A stretch of 64,000 bases of DNA, from contig UVIF01000001.1 of the NCBI GenBank assembly GCA_900596015.1, forward strand, positions 824,513-888,512, given 5' to 3'. The DNA comes from Pseudomonas viridiflava (lineage in GTDB: Bacteria > Pseudomonadota > Gammaproteobacteria > Pseudomonadales > Pseudomonadaceae). Each line of letters starts with the position of its first letter. The first letter of the stretch is position 1. The notes under the pieces are model-generated. The model had not been told where the DNA came from. It saw only the letters and a program-made list of their open reading frames with translations, and did no database searches. This document shows, piece after piece, positions 17,501 through 26,748 of the stretch. The position numbers and the translations under genes were made by a program.

Positions 17501-19167
17501 TACCGCCATCCCCGCTCGGTAAAGCCGTGCTGACCGCGGATGCTGTTTTCCAAGGCCAGCAACGGCAATTGGTACCCCAGTTGGCGGGTGAACAACTGCT
17601 GACGACGGGGTGCCTGCACGGGATCGCGCACCAATTGCTGGTCAAGCAGTTTCAGGTAGCGCCCGCCTACATCGGCGCGCGTCACCAACGCTTCGATGGC
17701 CGCGGTATCGACCCAGTCCGGGGGCACCACTCCGCGGCGCGGCTTGACCACCAAGTGCCCTCGGGGACGGCCCGACAAATTGAACAGAGCCAGGTCGGCG
17801 AGGCTGATCTGTTGATCTTCCAACGTCATGTCACCGGCATTGACCAGACTCAGTTGCGCATTGGGCACGGTGAGAATATGGACCTCGAGATCGTTGAGAT
17901 CAGCCAGCGGCTGACCGGGATGATCGGTCTCTATCTGTTCGATCAACGCCATCTGGGCGAAGGATGTCAGCGTGGGAATACCGTCGAGGAAGGAAGCGCC
18001 CGCCTGTTCTTCGCGCACCAGTGCCAGCGCCGCCAGGTACAGGGAAAAGGCGCGACGCTGGGTCAGGCTGGCGCTGCGTAGCCACTGCGGCAGCGCGCTT
18101 CGAAGAGCCTGTAGCCGGGCACGCTCTTGTGCGGTGTCGAGGTCGAACAGGCTGGTGATGCTTTCGCAGCCTTCACTCAAGGCTCGGGTACCCAGACGGT
18201 GCTTCTGGCAATAGGCGCCCATGGTCTGCAGTGCGTTGAGTTGCTGCTCCAGAATCGCTTGGGCCTGGGCTTCGAAGACATTGCCGGCGGGCGCGTACAG
18301 CATCAATTCCAGGGCTGGGCCGGTGACTTCGCGGCCCATGTGGGCCGCAAAGGTATCCGCCAGTGCCTGCGGCGTGGCAAAGCTTTCCAGGCCGTTGACC
18401 GGGGTGTATAGCAACACCACATCGCGCCCCTGCGCGCTGAGATGACGCTGGATCACCAAGGCATGGGTCAGTTCGGCCTTTCGCTGCAAAGGTGCGCCTG
18501 TTGCCTGCACGCGGATCAGGCTGGCTTCGATCAGGTCACCCTCATGCACTGCCCGCTGACTGGCCGTAGGCATCGATGCCAGCAACGAGGCGATCGACGC
18601 TGGCTCGGCGCCCAGGCGCCCTGCAGCTTTTTCGCGTTCGATGCTCGCCTTGAAGCGCGATAGCAGCGCTTGCGCCAGCCACTGCCAGCGGTTGCTGCCG
18701 TCGGCCTGAACCTCATCCCAGTAATCGCAAAGCGCCTGACTGTAGGCCGTGATGATCTGAGGCCCCCATTCATTGACGATGCCCTGCAACTGCGCCATGG
18801 CCACCGGCAAAGCCGCAGCAGACGCGCCTGCCGGATCCTGGGTGAGCAGGTGATAGCCTTGAACCAACTGGATGGGATCGGTATGTATATAGCGGTCGAT
18901 CAGTACGTCGACCAGCGCCAGCCGACGGTAGCGCTGGGCATCTTGAGTGGCCTGGCCATGGTTGGCACCTTGGGCTGACAGCGGCTCGAGCAACTGCAGG
19001 TGATCGCCATCCAGCGTCAGGGTGGGGTACCGCGTCGCCAGCTCGCTGGCAAGGATATTTCGCGCGACTTGACGCAAGGTGGGGCGAGAGCAGAAATGCT
19101 TGCTGACGCTGCTGGCCAGCGGCGCTGACCTGGCCACTTCGCCACTCAGGGAAAGGAGTTCAAACAT
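14545..19167 (-). CDS. Giant DUF6543 (dermonecrotic-toxin-like domain) protein
   Basis: A 1540-residue protein of the large Pseudomonas family I know as DUF6543, whose N-terminal part is related to dermonecrotic toxins. Family marks are the central VGNMYVFGALDGSGVQVLYRP-type stretch (read as VGNMYVFGALDG then VQVLYRPLF), WLDKDARARYANGGFHEPH, and the C-terminal PLWYAHFHY block. Residues about 745-800 contain hydrophobic helices (LFNALLPILPGPLATAGWLL) that could insert in membranes; about 930-1100 are helical and coiled-coil-like. There is no N-terminal signal peptide. No secretion, chaperone or immunity gene is adjacent; it stands alone between zapG and cysNC, which I believe are neighbours in other pseudomonads. 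Start ATG at 19167 follows AAGGA. A secreted toxin or effector role is inference. Confidence 0.78.
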   Translation of the reverse strand: MFELLSLSGEVARSAPLASSVSKHFCSRPTLRQVARNILASELATRYPTLTLDGDHLQLLEPLSAQGANHGQATQDAQRYRRLALVDVLIDRYIHTDPIQLVQGYHLLTQDPAGASAAALPVAMAQLQGIVNEWGPQIITAYSQALCDYWDEVQADGSNRWQWLAQALLSRFKASIEREKAAGRLGAEPASIASLLASMPTASQRAVHEGDLIEASLIRVQATGAPLQRKAELTHALVIQRHLSAQGRDVVLLYTPVNGLESFATPQALADTFAAHMGREVTGPALELMLYAPAGNVFEAQAQAILEQQLNALQTMGAYCQKHRLGTRALSEGCESITSLFDLDTAQERARLQALRSALPQWLRSASLTQRRAFSLYLAALALVREEQAGASFLDGIPTLTSFAQMALIEQIETDHPGQPLADLNDLEVHILTVPNAQLSLVNAGDMTLEDQQISLADLALFNLSGRPRGHLVVKPRRGVVPPDWVDTAAIEALVTRADVGGRYLKLLDQQLVRDPVQAPRRQQLFTRQLGYQLPLLALENSIRGQHGFTERGWRYVEQVMNELGDREVDGHLVGLRGLGFLAAPGRKVDAVGNMYVFGALDGSGVQVLYRPLFQPCLTQYPSASALMTAITEQGDLQRSVLDWLDKDARARYANGGFHEPHLLRFGQGSDFAPISTPAPAALQFIDIGASPLAHVYRANAQALITLADRRSVSSEESRWIGFQALGWTLFNALLPILPGPLATAGWLLQAMAAMKVTLTAQAAGDAAVVDDQMFDLLFNIALVLLAHDAGSLPDSHGSGPALAGGQNDAPVRTVWNKSLTAIADSDGTLSFSWTSAQHRLDPDQLKALASYRTTPGPRMTAPLADGRFQGLQLDGARWLLSLDGHFYEVAAEEEQLRIVDAKRPDVPGPWLARDEVGRWRLDLRLRLRGGGPKRRIAALRASNQALMVSYNEEVVAFNQKRLALHQRVDRVLGKLARAMRSGDEERLPGLRQAMSEATESYLSALRAVLRASRKLSDLDPYADRSKEQANALFQLCEISQEEIINLRYKSIAYREQADRLHSRGAASEVDVVQSEAFFDFVADSVAVMDKQIQLSKELAEWKRQLQRMPLEGEAALKKLKANWIEELSIQRWIGLLVDGLALTCIRKIPTLQEAEQMMELVAEPVRLAAQTHAALEESASYNLNDRVEVLNSLDLQYEGAQQALLFHGELLGEQLHRPAFDRLVSLIAELREDAQAALVPLVREQFKMTRKQRQQVRHKNLYMTHRRGLVVGQRRAKAEPSDGDIIDVIDPIEKTVVASFGKDLTEGGWRQLDVVRSPRPRPEQGSLNAVVRRGNLLLQGAGRAMKEAWKQAARDYLPGEVEDQLRLYARQLNESADAVEEQLTRSNAVDQATSQQLSAHGRAQLFRDQAGKLSAEGRLIRIHMIKRQPPTAARVDYLYREQAVRISRVGARSKLKRSPGYLEEYLIADTTGTPLWYAHFHYRELRSPRDQYTTAHLKTVEQRFDGVERQKADEAAGREVIGILRREIKAPFDEVYLSL

Positions 19168-19265
19168 GGGTGGGTCCTTCGAGGAAAATGAGCGCCTAGC
19201 AGGCGCCATCTCTGGCCTCGAAGGGGGGTAGACAGATAGGGCAGGTCAAACTACCGGGACCCCTA

Positions 19266-19291
19266 TGCAGGAGCGGACTCGGCCCGCTCCT
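19266..19291. repeat. Short REP-type palindrome
   Basis: CAGGAGCGGACTCGG followed by CCCGCTCCTG forms a stem of nine to ten base pairs just downstream of the cysNC stop and upstream of the giant gene. There is no T-run, so a REP element or an RNA 3'-end stabiliser is more likely than an intrinsic terminator. Confidence 0.6.
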
Positions 19292-19299
19292 GCAGCGGT

Positions 19300-21198
19300 T
19301 TAGATCGCCCCGCGGCTGCGCAGCAGATCGAGCACCTGCTTGACGCCCTCATCGACCGACGAGGCCTGGGTGTCGATCACCAGATCGGCATTCAGTGGCA
19401 CGTCATAGGGGAAGGACTCGCCAGGGATGTTGTCCTGATCTGCAGCGTACAGGCCCTGAGGATCACGTTCGCGGCAGACCAGAGGCGAGGCCTGAACGTA
19501 GACGGTCACCAGGCGATCGGCACCGATCAGATCGCGTGCCTGCTCGCGGCCGGCGGCATCCGGTGCAACGAAAGCGGCCAGGGTCACCAGGCCTGCTTCG
19601 TTGAACTGCCGTGCGACGTGAGCGGCACGGCGCCAGTTCTCGGTGCGCCCGGCGCGGTCTTGTGGCAGCCCCTTGTTCAGATCATGTCGCAGGTTCTGCC
19701 CATCGAGCACGAATACCGCACGGCCCATGTCGAACAGCTTGCGCTCCACGGCGTAGGCCAAGGTGCTCTTGCCAGCACCCGAAAGACCGCTGAACAGCAC
19801 GGTCGCCGGTTGCTGGCCGAAGCGCTGGGCGCGTTCATCGGTGGTCACGTGGGCGAAACGACCGTGCGCCTTGCCACCCTGGCTGACGGCTGCCGGAGCG
19901 ATGATCATCCCCGCGCCGACGGTGCCGTTGGTGAGGCGGTCGATGATGATGAACGCGCCGGTGGTGCGGTTGCTGTCGTAACCGTCCAGGGCGATGGCGC
20001 TGTCCAGCGACACCTTGACCTTGCCGATCTCGTTGAGCTGCAGCGCACTGCCCGGCCCTTCGGCCAAGGTGTTCACGTCGACCTTGTGGACGATGCTGGC
20101 GATCGAGCCCGGCACATAGCTGGTGGCCCGCTTGATGTCGTATTTCTTGCCGGGCAGCATCGGCTCTTCGGCCATCCATACCAGCATGGCTTCGAAGCTG
20201 TCGGAGACGGTCGGCACGTTGGCGGCATGCACCAGCAGATCGCCGCGGGAGATGTCGATCTCGTCTTCCATGGTCAGGGTGACCGCCTGGCCGGGGCCGG
20301 CGTGCTCCAGCTCACCTTCGAAGGTGACGATGGACTTCACCCGGCTGCTTTTACCCGATGGCAGGACGACCACTTCATCGCCCTTGTGCACGATACCGCT
20401 GGCCAGGGTACCGGCGAAGCCGCGGAAGTTCAGGTTCGGCCGGTTGACGTACTGCACCGGGAAGCGCAGGTCGTTGAAATTGCGATCGGCTGCCACTTCC
20501 ACGGTTTCGAGGATTTCCATCAGCGTCTGGCCGGTGTACCACGGCGACTGCTCGCTGCGGTTGACCACGTTGTCGCCCTTGAGCGCCGACATCGGCACGA
20601 AGGCCAATGTGGTCGGCTGCAGGCTGATGGCTTCGGCGAACTTCAGGTAGTCGGCCTTGATCTGCTCGAACACACCCTCATCGAAGCCCTTGAGGTCCAT
20701 CTTGTTGATGGCCACGACGATGTGCTTGATGCCCAGCAGGGACGCGATGTAGCTGTGCCGACGGGTCTGGGTCTGCACACCGTAGCGGGCATCGACGAGG
20801 ATGATCGCCAGGTCGCAGGTGGACGCACCGGTGGCCATGTTGCGCGTGTACTGCTCGTGGCCCGGGGTATCGGCAATGATGAACTTGCGCTTGGCCGTGG
20901 AAAAATAACGGTAGGCGACATCGATGGTGATGCCCTGTTCGCGCTCGGCCTGCAGGCCGTCGACCAGCAACGCCAGGTCGACTTCTTCGCCTGTGGTGCC
21001 GGATTTCTTCGAGTCGCGGGTGATGGCTTCCAGGTGATCTTCGTAGATCATCTTGGAGTCGTGCAGCAGGCGCCCGATCAGCGTGCTCTTGCCGTCGTCG
21101 ACGTTGCCACAGGTGAGGAAGCGCAGCAGTTCCTTGCGTTCGTGCTGGGCCAGGTAGGCGAGGATGTCCTCGCTGATCAATTCGGATTGGTGCGACAT
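19300..21198 (-). CDS. cysNC: Bifunctional sulfate adenylyltransferase subunit 1 / APS kinase
   Basis: Fusion enzyme of 632 residues in assimilatory sulfate activation. The N-terminal CysN part (about 1-430) is an EF-Tu-like GTPase with [21 protein letters not shown] and NKMD; GTP hydrolysis drives APS formation with CysD. The C-terminal CysC part (from about 440) is adenylylsulfate kinase with Walker [11 protein letters not shown] and makes PAPS. The fused form is usual in Pseudomonas. It follows cysD by 14 bases in one operon. Confidence 0.97.
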   Translation of the reverse strand: MSHQSELISEDILAYLAQHERKELLRFLTCGNVDDGKSTLIGRLLHDSKMIYEDHLEAITRDSKKSGTTGEEVDLALLVDGLQAEREQGITIDVAYRYFSTAKRKFIIADTPGHEQYTRNMATGASTCDLAIILVDARYGVQTQTRRHSYIASLLGIKHIVVAINKMDLKGFDEGVFEQIKADYLKFAEAISLQPTTLAFVPMSALKGDNVVNRSEQSPWYTGQTLMEILETVEVAADRNFNDLRFPVQYVNRPNLNFRGFAGTLASGIVHKGDEVVVLPSGKSSRVKSIVTFEGELEHAGPGQAVTLTMEDEIDISRGDLLVHAANVPTVSDSFEAMLVWMAEEPMLPGKKYDIKRATSYVPGSIASIVHKVDVNTLAEGPGSALQLNEIGKVKVSLDSAIALDGYDSNRTTGAFIIIDRLTNGTVGAGMIIAPAAVSQGGKAHGRFAHVTTDERAQRFGQQPATVLFSGLSGAGKSTLAYAVERKLFDMGRAVFVLDGQNLRHDLNKGLPQDRAGRTENWRRAAHVARQFNEAGLVTLAAFVAPDAAGREQARDLIGADRLVTVYVQASPLVCRERDPQGLYAADQDNIPGESFPYDVPLNADLVIDTQASSVDEGVKQVLDLLRSRGAI

Positions 21199-21212
21199 GT
21201 TCTGACCCTGCT

Positions 21213-22130
21213 CTAGAAGTAGCCCTGACGTTTCTTGTCTTCCATGGAACCGGCGCCATCATGATCGATGACCCGGCCCTGGCGTTCGGACGTTCGCGTC
21301 AGGAGCATTTCCTGAATGATGTCGGTGAGGCTCTGCGCCTCGGACTCCACCGCGCCCGTCAACGGGTAGCAGCCAAGGGTACGGAAACGCACCTTCTTCT
21401 TGACGATGCTGGCTTTCTCTTCCTCGCTGAGGTGCTCGAGAATGCGCTCGTCGTCGATCATGATCAGTGTGCCGTTCTTCTCGATCACTTCGCGTTCGGC
21501 GGCGAAGTACAGCGGCACGATCGGGATGCCTTCCAGGTAGATGTACTGCCAGATGTCGAGCTCGGTCCAGTTCGACAAGGGGAATACGCGGATCGATTCG
21601 CCCTTGTTGACCTTGCCGTTGTAGACGTTCCACAACTCCGGACGCTGGTTCTTCGGGTCCCAGCGATGCTTGCTGTCACGGAACGAGTAGACCCGCTCCT
21701 TGGCCCGCGACTTTTCTTCGTCGCGGCGAGCACCACCGAAGGCGGCGTCGAAGCCATACTTGTCCAGCGCCTGCTTGAGGCCCTGGGTCTTCATGATGTC
21801 GGTGTGCTTGGAGCTGCCGTGGGTGAAGGGGTTGATGCCCTGCGCCACACCTTCGGGGTTGACGTGTACCAGCAGGTCCAGGCCCAGCTCCTCGACCATG
21901 CGGTCGCGGAATTTGTACATCTCCTGGAACTTCCACTGGGTGTCGACGTGCATCACCGGGAACGGCAGCTTGCCCGGGAAGAACGCCTTGCGCGCCAGAT
22001 GCAGCATCACGGCCGAGTCCTTGCCGATGGAATACAACATCACCGGGTTATCGAACTCAGCGGCCACCTCACGAATGATGTGGATGCTTTCCGCCTCCAG
22101 CTGTTTCAGATGCGTCAGTTTGTCGACCAT
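21213..22130 (-). CDS. cysD: Sulfate adenylyltransferase subunit 2
   Basis: Catalytic subunit of ATP sulfurylase, 305 residues, normal length. It belongs to the PP-loop ATP pyrophosphatases; the loop is [10 protein letters not shown]. With CysN it converts sulfate and ATP to APS for cysteine synthesis and other sulfation. First gene of cysD-cysNC. Sulfur-dependent control is expected from the pathway but no operator was recognised in the 217-base upstream gap. Confidence 0.97.
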   Translation of the reverse strand: MVDKLTHLKQLEAESIHIIREVAAEFDNPVMLYSIGKDSAVMLHLARKAFFPGKLPFPVMHVDTQWKFQEMYKFRDRMVEELGLDLLVHVNPEGVAQGINPFTHGSSKHTDIMKTQGLKQALDKYGFDAAFGGARRDEEKSRAKERVYSFRDSKHRWDPKNQRPELWNVYNGKVNKGESIRVFPLSNWTELDIWQYIYLEGIPIVPLYFAAEREVIEKNGTLIMIDDERILEHLSEEEKASIVKKKVRFRTLGCYPLTGAVESEAQSLTDIIQEMLLTRTSERQGRVIDHDGAGSMEDKKRQGYF

Positions 22131-22289
22131 GGCTACTCACGGAATACAGTCTTTATGGACGGCCTGCGGGCCGTGTTCGAGCCGGGCACTTTAACACGGC
22201 GTCCGGTTTGGTCATCGGGGGTGGTTAGATCGAAGGGGTATATCAATATGCCTTGCGGTTTGGAGGTTCCGGCATGACTTTCGGCCGCC

Positions 22290-22325
22290 TCGCGGGCAGA
22301 GTGTGGGAGCGGGCTCTGCCCGCGA
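22290..22325. repeat. 12-bp perfect inverted repeat (REP-type) between nif3 and cysD
   Basis: TCGCGGGCAGAG and CTCTGCCCGCGA flank a 12-base loop, TGTGGGAGCGGG, which carries the GGGAGCGGG core of Pseudomonas REPs. It lies 22 bases downstream of the nif3-like gene and about 160 upstream of cysD. No T-run follows. Confidence 0.8.
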
Positions 22326-22347
22326 ATCAGGCACCAAGGTCCAACGA

Positions 22348-23106
22348 TCAGACCGGATTGGGACAGTCGATGAACACATGCTCGAGCGCGAAGCGCCGCG
22401 CCAGGTACTCGCCCAGCGCCTGCACGCCGTAGCGTTCGGTGGCGTGATGGCCCGCGGCGATGAAGCTGATGTCGTTCTCGCGCGCACTGTGCACCGTCTG
22501 TTCGGACGCCTCGCCACTGATGTACAGGTCGACACCGGCCGCGATCGCCCGGTCGATGTAACCCTGGCCACCGCCGGTGCACCAGCCCACGCGACGGATC
22601 TTTTCGCTGCCCTCGATCAGCAACGGTTCGCGGCCCAGCACTTCCTGCACGCGACGAGCGAAGTCGCGCGGATGCAGCGGCTCGGGCAATGAACCGATCA
22701 ATCCCACCACGCGGCTGTCCGCCGGATCCAGCGGCCCTTCCACGGTGATTTCCAACTGCCGCGCCAGCTGCACGTTGTTGCCCACTTCGGCGTGCAGATC
22801 CAGCGGCAGGTGGTAGGCCAACAGGCTGATGTCATGCTTGAGCAAAGTCTTCAGGCGCCGCTGCTTCATGCCCACCACACAGGGGTTCTCGCCCTTCCAG
22901 AAATAACCATGGTGCACCAGCACCAGATCGGCCCTGGCGTCCACCGCAGCATCGAGCAACGCCTGGCTCGCCGTCACGCCACTGACGATGCGCATGACCT
23001 GCGGGCGGCCTTCCACCTGCAAACCATTGGGGCAGTAATCCTGGATCTTCGTGCTGCCCAGGTAACGGTCGGCTTCTTCGACCAACGTGTTCAGTGCCAC
23101 AGCCAT
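22348..23106 (-). CDS. Nif3-like dinuclear metal-centre protein
   Basis: Member of the Nif3/YbgI (DUF34) family, 252 residues, a toroidal hexamer with a di-metal site. Metal-ligand motifs are visible: LVLVHHGYFW near residue 63, LLAYHLPLDLH near 96, and the C-terminal FIAAGHHATERYG. The biochemical role is unsettled; proposals include GTP cyclohydrolase-like and metal-handling functions. ATG at 23106 with GGAGA seven bases upstream is chosen over GTG at 23118. Divergent from algW. Confidence 0.92.
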   Translation of the reverse strand: MAVALNTLVEEADRYLGSTKIQDYCPNGLQVEGRPQVMRIVSGVTASQALLDAAVDARADLVLVHHGYFWKGENPCVVGMKQRRLKTLLKHDISLLAYHLPLDLHAEVGNNVQLARQLEITVEGPLDPADSRVVGLIGSLPEPLHPRDFARRVQEVLGREPLLIEGSEKIRRVGWCTGGGQGYIDRAIAAGVDLYISGEASEQTVHSARENDISFIAAGHHATERYGVQALGEYLARRFALEHVFIDCPNPV

Positions 23107-23148
23107 GAAAGTCTCCACAAAGGCAGTTCAGCGCGGCGCGAGCGCCCG

Positions 23149-23154
23149 TATAAT
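23149..23154 (+). promoter_or_regulatory. Candidate -10 element for algW
   Basis: A perfect TATAAT lies 67 bases upstream of the algW ATG. The region about 16 bases further upstream (TTCAGC) is a poor -35 match, so the promoter call is tentative. Confidence 0.4.
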
Positions 23155-23220
23155 GCCGGCCATTATGGCGCCCCTGCGCGCCGAAGAAACAGCCCCCCGC
23201 TACCCTTCAGGATCGTTCCC

Positions 23221-24384
<1,164 letters not shown>

Positions 24385-24422
24385 CGATTGTGGGGTGAAG
24401 CAAGGATCTGTGTTTACCTGCT

Positions 24423-24450
24423 CCTCTTTCTAACCTTCTTCAGAAAGAGG
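24423..24450. other. Hairpin downstream of algW
   Basis: CCTCTTTCT and AGAAAGAGG form a perfect nine-pair stem with a ten-base loop, 38 bases after the algW stop. No T-run follows on either strand. The rest of the 208-base gap up to the next stop at 24593 holds a second, eight-pair inverted repeat (24496-24503 with 24524-24531, GAAATAGG/CCTATTTC) and no recognisable gene. Confidence 0.5.
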
Positions 24451-24592
24451 GGCCTGGATAAAGCGCCCCAGTCAGCACGGATCTTCGCCTACCTAGAAAT
24501 AGGATAGAACCAGCACCGGCCTCCCTATTTCCAATAGAAAAACAGGCACTTCTGGAAAAGCACTAAGCGCTCCAACGAGAGCCTATAGGCTT

Positions 24593-25501
24593 CTACGACG
24601 CCAGATTACTAAATGTGGCTGTTATATCTGAATACCAATAACCCCCGTCATAAGCGATGCACGCAACGAGCGTGTCTCTGTGGTCAACTTTACGATGCAA
24701 GCGCCGAGCCACTGCCAGGCATCCCGCGGAGCTGTTACCGATGTAAATCCCTCGCTGGGCATATGCCCACCGCTGGGTGTCGATCATCTCTTCTATGGTC
24801 ACTTTTTGAACGGAATACACCAGCCTCCAGTCCAGGAAGGGCGGAGCAACACCTACCGACATACCTTCTAGCCGATGATCCCTAAACTCACCTAAACGGG
24901 TATCACACTCTTGTGGCTCTACCAAATGAGCCTGGATTGTGAATCCGCTCCCAGACAACGCACGACAAACGCCGGTGAAGCTGGCCCCTGTACCAGCGCA
25001 TCCGATGAACAGTATGTTTTGAGCATTGCTGATAGCTCGAATCTGATCTGCAAGCTCTCGTCCCGTTTCTATCTGGTGAGCCTCCAAGCCCAAAGCATTG
25101 CTAAACTGATCGGTATAAAAATATTGTTTACTGCCGCAGTCTCGGTGACTGAGATAGTGATCAACTACCTCAGCAGGCGTTGCCCCATTCACCAGCATAT
25201 CATGACCAATTAGTTTTGCCCCGAGACCAGCGAGCAGTTCTTTTTTTCTTGCGCTATAACCCAGCCCTATTGCCAACTCTACCTGTACCCCATAACGCTG
25301 GCATGCTGCCAGGAGGCCGAACCCGAAATTACCGCCCGTTTTTTCAATGACGGTTGTCCGGCCAGGTACAATGCGGCCTGAACCTATGGCAGACTCGACT
25401 ATATGGCGCGCCGCTCTATATTTATGGCTTCCTCCCGGATTATTCATTTCCAACTTCATGAGAAGCCCCGGACACATCATCAAACTTTGGCTGAGCGTCA
25501 T
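24593..25501 (-). CDS. Cysteine-synthase-like PLP enzyme, probable beta-substitution enzyme
   Basis: Fold-type II PLP enzyme of 302 residues, related to O-acetylserine sulfhydrylase. Lys27 in NPGGSHKYRAA is the predicted Schiff-base lysine, with a His before it as in tryptophan synthase beta rather than the usual SVK. The substrate-carboxylate loop, normally TSGNTG, reads TGGNFG (55-60). The PLP phosphate loop is GTGASFTG (170-177) and a QFxN...HxxTG block (132-147) is conserved. The N-terminus is short compared with CysK. Start ATG at 25501 overlaps the MFS stop (ATGA). It probably acts on O-acetylserine from the operon's acetyltransferase; the nucleophile, and so the product, is unknown. 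Composition is AT-richer than flanking genes. Confidence 0.85.
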   Translation of the reverse strand: MTLSQSLMMCPGLLMKLEMNNPGGSHKYRAARHIVESAIGSGRIVPGRTTVIEKTGGNFGFGLLAACQRYGVQVELAIGLGYSARKKELLAGLGAKLIGHDMLVNGATPAEVVDHYLSHRDCGSKQYFYTDQFSNALGLEAHQIETGRELADQIRAISNAQNILFIGCAGTGASFTGVCRALSGSGFTIQAHLVEPQECDTRLGEFRDHRLEGMSVGVAPPFLDWRLVYSVQKVTIEEMIDTQRWAYAQRGIYIGNSSAGCLAVARRLHRKVDHRDTLVACIAYDGGYWYSDITATFSNLAS

Positions 25502-26691
25502 CTCACCACCTGCTTCTTGGCCGCGGTTCGACGTATAGCTGTAACAAAATAAGCGATGAGTGCCAACATGAGCATCGCCACACCAGCGTTGGTACCGCTC
25601 CACCCTACCATGGCGAGTAGCAGGCCTGGAAGAAACGCCCCAGCAGTCGCCATAACGGCGATAACCAGGTCATTGACACCTTGGACCTTGATGGCCTCTC
25701 TGTTGCCTTCAAGTCGAAGGGCAAGCATCGCGCCTCCTGCCACATAGGTAAAGTTCCAACCCACACCTAACACAACCAATGCGATCAATATGGAAGCCTG
25801 CGATAGGTAAAGAAAATTGATCATGGCGGACGTTGCCAATAGCACTAGTCCTAGCAACACCATCCGATTGACACCCATTCGGGCAATCAGATATCCAGTG
25901 ATGAAGGAAGGCGCAAACATAGCGAACACGTGCCACTGCACAGCTACACCGATGACCTGAAAATGCGTATGCATAGCCGCCATCTGCAACGAGGCTTGGA
26001 TCATGAGCAAATTCATGAGCCCATACCCCATTGCCGCAACAATGATAGGCGGCGCAAGATCCCAGTCAAAACTGTTTCGAAGGGGCGCAGGTATCGCGCT
26101 ATTAGCTGAATGTTTCATCTCAGCTATTGGCGTCATCTGATTGATAGTGGCGGATATGACCGCCAGCAGCACAAAAAAACCGTAGCACAGGGCGAAGTCG
26201 CTGAAGTCGCCCACGGAACGAAGCGAAGTCGCCACCCATGGACCAATAAAGGCTGCCACAACTCCTCCGGCAACGACCAAGGAAATAGCCTTTGCCTTCA
26301 GTGCGGCACTGAGACCATCGGTTGCGGCAAATCGATTGAAGTTTGCGAAGGCAATGTACCCTCCTAGTGCGGCGTGAGCAACCATGAGCCAATAAAAGCT
26401 ACCCGTCTGCAGGGCATAAAAGCCAGTGATTCCAGACACCGCCAGCGCCAAACTGCCTAAATGAAAACCAGCGCGGCGGCCGTAGACGCTCATAAATTTC
26501 GATGCAGGGTAGGTCGCTAACATAAGAGAAAAAAACTGTATGCCATAGGGTAACGTTGACCACGCCGGGGAGGGCGCGAGTTGAGCGCCTATCACGGCCG
26601 CCATTGTCACTGACATAACGGCGGCCGTAAGATTGGCAGACTGGGCTATGAAATAAAGATATGTTTTTACTGGAAGCCTATCAAAACTCAT
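25498..26691 (-). CDS. MFS transporter of the accessory operon
   Basis: Major facilitator superfamily membrane protein of 397 residues with about twelve predicted helices. A loop after helix 2 (SKFMSVYGRRAGF) resembles the MFS A-motif, and a second copy in the C-terminal half reads GYLIARMGVNRMVL. Helices are well formed from residue 10 to 385. Its position between the acetyltransferase and the PLP enzyme suggests it exports their product or imports a substrate; direction cannot be read from sequence. AAAGGGAA precedes the ATG. The stop overlaps the next start by ATGA. Composition differs from the flanking core genes. Confidence 0.85.
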   Translation of the reverse strand: MSFDRLPVKTYLYFIAQSANLTAAVMSVTMAAVIGAQLAPSPAWSTLPYGIQFFSLMLATYPASKFMSVYGRRAGFHLGSLALAVSGITGFYALQTGSFYWLMVAHAALGGYIAFANFNRFAATDGLSAALKAKAISLVVAGGVVAAFIGPWVATSLRSVGDFSDFALCYGFFVLLAVISATINQMTPIAEMKHSANSAIPAPLRNSFDWDLAPPIIVAAMGYGLMNLLMIQASLQMAAMHTHFQVIGVAVQWHVFAMFAPSFITGYLIARMGVNRMVLLGLVLLATSAMINFLYLSQASILIALVVLGVGWNFTYVAGGAMLALRLEGNREAIKVQGVNDLVIAVMATAGAFLPGLLLAMVGWSGTNAGVAMLMLALIAYFVTAIRRTAAKKQVVR

Positions 26692-26748
26692 ACGTATTCC
26701 CTTTCTTATAATTTTGTCTATGGCTTTTCTGGTAATACAGTCGTCAGC

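Noticed and set aside
19618..21216. Long open frame on the plus strand opposite cysNC
   Set aside because: Shadow of a highly conserved GC-rich gene; no ribosome-binding site or recognisable domains.
24423..24531. Terminal inverted repeats of an insertion sequence next to the accessory operon
   Set aside because: The two small inverted repeats are within the gap, do not flank the operon as a matched pair, and no transposase or target duplication is visible.
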